From: CAG-791 sp963591995
Lineage (GTDB): Bacteria > Bacillota > Clostridia > Lachnospirales > Lachnospiraceae
Length of the DNA: 17,581 nt
Assembly: GCA_963591995.1 (NCBI GenBank)
Contig: CAVAUJ010000053.1
Location: 1-17,581, forward strand
Reading direction: 5' to 3'
Within the stretch, counting starts at the first letter, position 1. Each line of letters opens with the position of its first letter. Positions 13,934 to 17,581 of the stretch are shown piece after piece. The notes below the pieces were generated by a model. It ran no database searches and was not told the DNA's origin. It saw only the letters and a program-made list of their open reading frames with translations. The position numbers and the translations under genes were made by a program.

Positions 13934-13983
13934 AAAATCGATGTACCGGGATCGCCCGGAAAGAGGCAAGGAGGAGCAAAGCT

Positions 13984-15063
13984 GTGGAGAAGAAGGATGG
14001 CATGAATTATGCACCGGTCGGAAAGCCGGAGCCCGTGGTGAAGCCGGGGGAATTCGTGATCGCGGCCATCGCGTTGGATCACGGACATATCTACGGAATG
14101 TGCAACGGGCTGCAGGAGGCAGGAGCGACACTGAAATGGGTCTACGATCCGGATCCTGCCAAGGTGGAGCAGTTCCTGAGGACGTACCCGGGGGTAAAGG
14201 CAGCCTCCTGTGAGGAGGAAATTCTCTCGGATCCGGAGGTAAAGCTGGTTTGCGGAGCGGCGGTCACGAGCCTTCGCTGCGCGCTCGGGCTGCGCGTAAT
14301 GGCGGCGGGAAAGGATTATTTCACCGATAAGGCCCCCCTTACCTCGCTGGAGCAGCTGGCACAGGCAAAGGAAACGGTCCGGCGCACCGGACGCAAGTAC
14401 ATGTGCTACTACAGCGAGCGCATACATGTAGAAGCCGCAGTCTATGCGGGATACCTGATCGAGCAGGGAGCCATCGGCACGCCGATTCACATCGACGGCT
14501 TTGGCCCGCACCGGATCGGAGTGCCCGCGTCAAGGCCGGACTGGTTCTGGAAAAAGGAGCAGTACGGCGGCATCCTCTGCGACATCGGAAGCCATCAGAT
14601 CGAACAGTTCCTGTTCTATTGCGGCTGCAAGGATGCGACCGTGCAATACAGCGAGGTGGGCAATTACAACCATCCGGAATATCCGGAGCTGGAGGATCTG
14701 GGGGATGCGGTGCTCTTAGGCGACAACGGGGCCACGCAGCATTTCCGTGTGGACTGGTTTACGCCGGACGGCCTTTCAACCTGGGGCGACGGCAGGACCT
14801 TCATCATCGGAACGGAGGGCTATATCGAGCTGCGCAAATACGTCAATGTGGCGACGCAGCAAACCGGCGGACATGTATTCCTGGTCAACAAGGACGGGGA
14901 ACAGCACTTCGAGGTGGACGGAAAGGTGGGTTATCCCTTCTTCGGACAGCTGATTCTGGACTGCATCAACCGCACGGAAAATGCGATGACACAGGAACAT
15001 TGCTTTAAGGCGGCCGAGCTGTGCGTGCGCGCCGAACAGCAGGCAAGGAGGGTACACGGATGA
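13984..15063 (+). CDS. Gfo/Idh/MocA-family oxidoreductase (first)
   Basis: This is a predicted NAD(P)-dependent sugar or cyclitol dehydrogenase of 359 residues. The GTG at 13984 is chosen because AAGGAGGAG (13968-13976) precedes it by seven bases; an ATG at 14002 is the alternative. The N-terminal nucleotide-binding half is atypical. The usual GxGxxG is replaced by IALDHGHIYGM (29-39), and the usual EKP motif by D115-K116-A117, which keeps the lysine. The C-terminal half has GGILCDIGSHQIEQF with D200 and H204 in place of the usual catalytic Asp/His positions. Its stop overlaps the next gene (ATGA), so the two are co-translated. The substrate is unknown. Deviations from the Rossmann motif could mean altered cofactor binding. 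Confidence 0.85.
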   Translation: MEKKDGMNYAPVGKPEPVVKPGEFVIAAIALDHGHIYGMCNGLQEAGATLKWVYDPDPAKVEQFLRTYPGVKAASCEEEILSDPEVKLVCGAAVTSLRCALGLRVMAAGKDYFTDKAPLTSLEQLAQAKETVRRTGRKYMCYYSERIHVEAAVYAGYLIEQGAIGTPIHIDGFGPHRIGVPASRPDWFWKKEQYGGILCDIGSHQIEQFLFYCGCKDATVQYSEVGNYNHPEYPELEDLGDAVLLGDNGATQHFRVDWFTPDGLSTWGDGRTFIIGTEGYIELRKYVNVATQQTGGHVFLVNKDGEQHFEVDGKVGYPFFGQLILDCINRTENAMTQEHCFKAAELCVRAEQQARRVHG

Positions 15064-16223
15064 TCAACGCGGCAATTGTCGGAACCGGCGGAATTGCACC
15101 CGCTCATATCAAGGGACTGCTGACCTTTCCGGAGCGCTGCAGGATCGTGGCGCTGTGCGATATCGTTCCGGGCAAGGCACAGAAGATGAAGGAGCAGTTT
15201 TCGCTGGACTGCGCGGTTTTTGAGGATCATCGGGAAATGCTCGAATCCGGGCTTCCGATTGATCTGGTGCACGTGTGCACGCCGCCGTTTGCACATGCCG
15301 AGGTTGCCATTCATGCCATGGAGGCGGGATGCAATGTGCTGTGCGAGAAGCCGATGGCCTCGAGTCTGGAGGAGTGCGATGCCATGCTCCGGGCCGAGAA
15401 GGAGAACGGGGTGGTGCTGGGCCAGGTCGCACAGAACCGCTTCACGAATCCCTATTGGAAGCTGAAAAAACTGCTGGACAGCGGCCTCGCCGGAAAGATC
15501 TGCTCCGTTCAGATCAACTCCGACTGGTGGAGAGGACATTGCTATTACGACCTGTGGTGGCGCGGGACCTGGGAGAAGGAGTGCGGCGGACCGACACTCA
15601 ACCATGCCGTACATCACATTGATCTGCTGAACTGGCTGGAGGGAGGACTCCCGGAGAAGGTGACGAGCCTCCTGACGAATGTAATGCACGATAACTCCGA
15701 GGTGGAGGACCTCTCAGAGGCCATCATGAAATACGGAAACGGGAGCCTTGCCGGTGTGACGAGCTCGGTAATCCACCACGGAGAAGAACAGAGCATCGTG
15801 GTGCAATGCGCGGATGCGAAGCTTTCTGCACCCTGGAATCCGAAGGCGGAGGTATCTATGGCCAACGGCTTCCCGAAGGACGGCGGCAATGCGGAGCTGC
15901 TGGAGGAGCTGGAGAAGGCATACCGGGCCATTCCGGATCTGGAGTACGTCGGACACACGGGAGAGATCGACGATGTGCTGCGGGCACTGGAGACGGGAAC
16001 GAGGCCGCTGATCACCGGAATTGACGGAAAACGGACGGTGGAGCTGATCACGGCGATCTACAAGGCCGGCTTTACCGATTCGTTTGTGAGGCTTCCGATT
16101 CCGCAGGAGGATGTCTATTACGGCGGAGACGGCATCCGGCAGCACGCCATTCACTTCTACCAAAAGGGGAAGTCGCTGGAGAGCCTTTCCGAGGAGGAGA
16201 TCAAGGTCGAGGCAGTGCAATAA
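15060..16223 (+). CDS. Gfo/Idh/MocA-family oxidoreductase (second)
   Basis: This predicted sugar dehydrogenase has 387 residues. The Rossmann motif is standard, VGTGGIAPAH (7-16), and the EKP motif is C95-E96-K97-P98. The catalytic region reads GGPTLNHAVHHIDLLNW with N181, H185/H186 and D188. A Trp/Tyr-rich stretch (SDWWRGHCYYDLWWRGTW, about 154-171) probably lines the sugar site. AGGAGGG precedes the ATG, which overlaps the stop of the first oxidoreductase; the longer in-frame start at 15021 lies inside that gene and is rejected. It is followed closely by a third family member. Family members oxidise or reduce sugar hydroxyls, including 3-keto glycoside formation; which one applies cannot be read here. 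Confidence 0.9.
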   Translation: MINAAIVGTGGIAPAHIKGLLTFPERCRIVALCDIVPGKAQKMKEQFSLDCAVFEDHREMLESGLPIDLVHVCTPPFAHAEVAIHAMEAGCNVLCEKPMASSLEECDAMLRAEKENGVVLGQVAQNRFTNPYWKLKKLLDSGLAGKICSVQINSDWWRGHCYYDLWWRGTWEKECGGPTLNHAVHHIDLLNWLEGGLPEKVTSLLTNVMHDNSEVEDLSEAIMKYGNGSLAGVTSSVIHHGEEQSIVVQCADAKLSAPWNPKAEVSMANGFPKDGGNAELLEELEKAYRAIPDLEYVGHTGEIDDVLRALETGTRPLITGIDGKRTVELITAIYKAGFTDSFVRLPIPQEDVYYGGDGIRQHAIHFYQKGKSLESLSEEEIKVEAVQ

Positions 16224-16238
16224 CAGCGCAATAACAGC
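16217..16238 (+). repeat. 11-bp tandem duplication across a stop codon
   Basis: GCAATAACAGC occurs twice in tandem (16217-16227 and 16228-16238). The first copy contains the TAA stop of the second oxidoreductase. This looks like a recent slippage event; it lengthens the intergenic gap but leaves both genes intact. Confidence 0.85.
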
Positions 16239-16252
16239 GCAGGGAGAAGGCT

Positions 16253-17458
16253 ATGGACAGGATCCGAATGGGGGTCATCGGAATCGGCAATATGGGATCG
16301 GCGCACGCAATGCAAATTCACAGGGGACGTGTGGAGGGGATGGTGCTCGCAGCCGTCTGTGATATCGATCCGCTGCGTCTTGGCTGGGCAGCCGCGCAGC
16401 TGGGAGAGGAGGTGGAGCGTTATGCGGAGTATCCGGAGCTGCTCGCATCCGGCCGCGTGGATGCCGTTCTCATCGCGACGCCGCATCCCTTGCATCCCCG
16501 GATCGCGGCCGATGCGCTGCGGGCGGGGCTCCATGTTCTGACAGAGAAGCCGGTCGGCATTGACGTCGATGCTGCGCGGGAGCTCAACCGCACGGCAGCC
16601 GGGAGCAGCGGTGTTTTCGGCATCATGTACAACCAGAGAACCAATCCGCTGTTCGCCGAGCTGCGCAGACGCTTTCGGGAGGGCGAGCTGGGAGAGCTGG
16701 TCCGCCTTACCTGGACGATCTCCAACTGGTACCGGACCCAGGCCTATTATGACTCCGGCACATGGAGAGCCACGTGGTCCGGAGAGGGCGGCGGGGTCCT
16801 GATGAACCAATGCCCGCACAATCTGGATATCTGGCAATGGATTACGGGAATGCCGGAAAGACTGATCGCACATTGCAGGACGGCGCACTTTCATGATATC
16901 GAGGTGGAGGATGAGGCGGCGATCTATGCGGAATATGCGAACGGAGCAACGGCGGTGTTCCTGACGTCTACGGGCGAATACCCGGGGACGAACCGGCTGG
17001 AGCTCTCCGGAACGCGCGGAAAGGCCGTGATCGAGAACGGGAGACTGACGATGGAGCTCCTGGAAGAGGACCTGCGCGTGATCACGGCAACCTCGCCGGA
17101 ATGCATGCCGCAATGTGCCCTGCGGAAGGTGGAGGTGGAGCAGCACGGTCCCGAAAGCGGACATCTGGGCATTCTGAATGATTTCAGCCGGGCCGTTCGT
17201 GAGGGGACAGAGCTGCTGGCACCCGGCAGGGAGGGAATATACGGCCTGTCCCTGGCCAATGCCGCCTACCTCTCCGCATGGAAGCACGACTGGGTCAAGC
17301 TGCCGCTTGACGGGGAGGAATACCAAAGAGAGCTTCGCCGGAGACAGAAGAGGAGCGCGGCAAGCGAACCGGGAGAACCAAAGAGCATGCCGGACGCAGA
17401 GAAACGGGCACAGAATGCCGGGGGAGAATATTCCGAACGCTGGCGTGTGAGATGGTAA
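16253..17458 (+). CDS. Gfo/Idh/MocA-family oxidoreductase (third)
   Basis: This predicted NAD(P)-dependent sugar dehydrogenase has 401 residues. It has a canonical IGIGNMGSAH motif (9-18) and T97-E98-K99-P100, with the catalytic region GGGVLMNQCPHNLDIWQW containing N185, H189 and D192. It also has the aromatic run SNWYRTQAYYDSGTWRATW at about 157-175, similar in placement to that of the second oxidoreductase. The last 45 residues are highly charged and of low complexity, and may be disordered. GGGAGAAGG precedes the ATG. It is the last recognised gene of the window. Three family members in a row suggest sequential redox steps on one sugar. Confidence 0.9.
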   Translation: MDRIRMGVIGIGNMGSAHAMQIHRGRVEGMVLAAVCDIDPLRLGWAAAQLGEEVERYAEYPELLASGRVDAVLIATPHPLHPRIAADALRAGLHVLTEKPVGIDVDAARELNRTAAGSSGVFGIMYNQRTNPLFAELRRRFREGELGELVRLTWTISNWYRTQAYYDSGTWRATWSGEGGGVLMNQCPHNLDIWQWITGMPERLIAHCRTAHFHDIEVEDEAAIYAEYANGATAVFLTSTGEYPGTNRLELSGTRGKAVIENGRLTMELLEEDLRVITATSPECMPQCALRKVEVEQHGPESGHLGILNDFSRAVREGTELLAPGREGIYGLSLANAAYLSAWKHDWVKLPLDGEEYQRELRRRQKRSAASEPGEPKSMPDAEKRAQNAGGEYSERWRVRW

Positions 17459-17474
17459 AGGCATTACGGTACAG

Positions 17475-17500
17475 CCGCCCGCCAAGAGACCGGGGGGCGG
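17475..17500 (+). terminator. Weak terminator-like hairpin after the third oxidoreductase
   Basis: CCGCCC (17475-17480) pairs with GGGCGG (17495-17500), with a further CC/GG pair inside after a G-G mismatch. The following sequence is ATACCAAATCTTTACC, a poor U-run, so efficiency is doubtful. Confidence 0.45.
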
Positions 17501-17510
17501 ATACCAAATC

Positions 17511-17581
17511 TTTACCAAAAAACAATTGTCAAGCACAAATGAAAATGTCCCGAAATAGTCAAAACATAGGCCCCGGAAAAC
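17511..17581. other. AT-rich segment, possible mobile-element end
   Basis: The last 71 bases are much more AT-rich than the rest of the window and contain AAATGAAAATGTCCCGAAAT. This reminds me of the ends of some transposable elements in gut Clostridia, but I cannot confirm it, and the window stops before any transposase gene. Confidence 0.25.

Noticed and set aside
13831..13983. N-terminal extension of the first oxidoreductase, including an ATG at 13900
   Set aside because: The extension is Arg-rich and unlike the family, and the strong ribosome binding site and predicted promoter favour the GTG at 13984.

Overview
The window looks like a draft contig from a moderately GC-rich Clostridia genome, most likely Lachnospiraceae. 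This rests on four things: lipoproteins with an 'LAGC' lipobox and an Ala/Glu/Ser-rich linker, the YesM/YesN-like two-component pair, Gram-positive promoters and ribosome binding sites, and GC-rich hairpin terminators. A 67-base run of N (2181-2247) marks an unresolved assembly gap. The taxonomic guess comes from style only; no marker gene is present.

Region 1 (about 61-3473) is a methionine-family ABC importer operon, metN-metI-metQ. Its control region is the most striking part of the window. A near-consensus promoter (61-89) is followed immediately by an inverted repeat resembling an IscR/CymR-type (Rrf2-family) operator (91-107). Next comes a leader peptide of 28 residues (243-329) in which 9 of residues 13-24 are Met or Cys. 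An antiterminator arm (329-339) can form 11 base pairs with 380-390. That stretch lies inside an intrinsic terminator (375-411) just before metN. Together these are the parts of a his/trp-style ribosome-mediated attenuator that reads Met and Cys codons.

Region 2 (3411-6030) encodes an AraC-type response regulator and its sensor histidine kinase, with overlapping genes. A promoter-like sequence lies so close to the metQ terminator that its transcripts would start inside the terminator stem.

Region 3 (6211-11676) is a carbohydrate uptake and use operon: a lipoprotein solute-binding protein, two permeases and a large cytoplasmic (alpha/alpha)-barrel-like protein that is probably a glycosidase. 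An internal hairpin with a U-run separates the binding-protein gene from the permeases. An unusual 151-bp repeat block, with two identical 44-bp copies, sits between the two permease genes. No ATPase is encoded here, so a shared MsmX/UgpC-like ATPase elsewhere is assumed.

Region 4 (11694-13774) holds two minus-strand genes, an unknown lipoprotein and an AraC-family regulator with a cupin-like sensor domain. An 86-bp imperfect palindrome separates them.

Region 5 (13905-17458) is a plus-strand run of three Gfo/Idh/MocA-family oxidoreductases, divergent from the AraC gene. The simplest reading of regions 2-5 is a sensed, imported glycoside or unusual sugar that is cleaved in the cytoplasm and then processed by sugar oxidoreductases under AraC control. 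The substrate cannot be told from sequence. The window ends in an AT-rich stretch after a weak hairpin.
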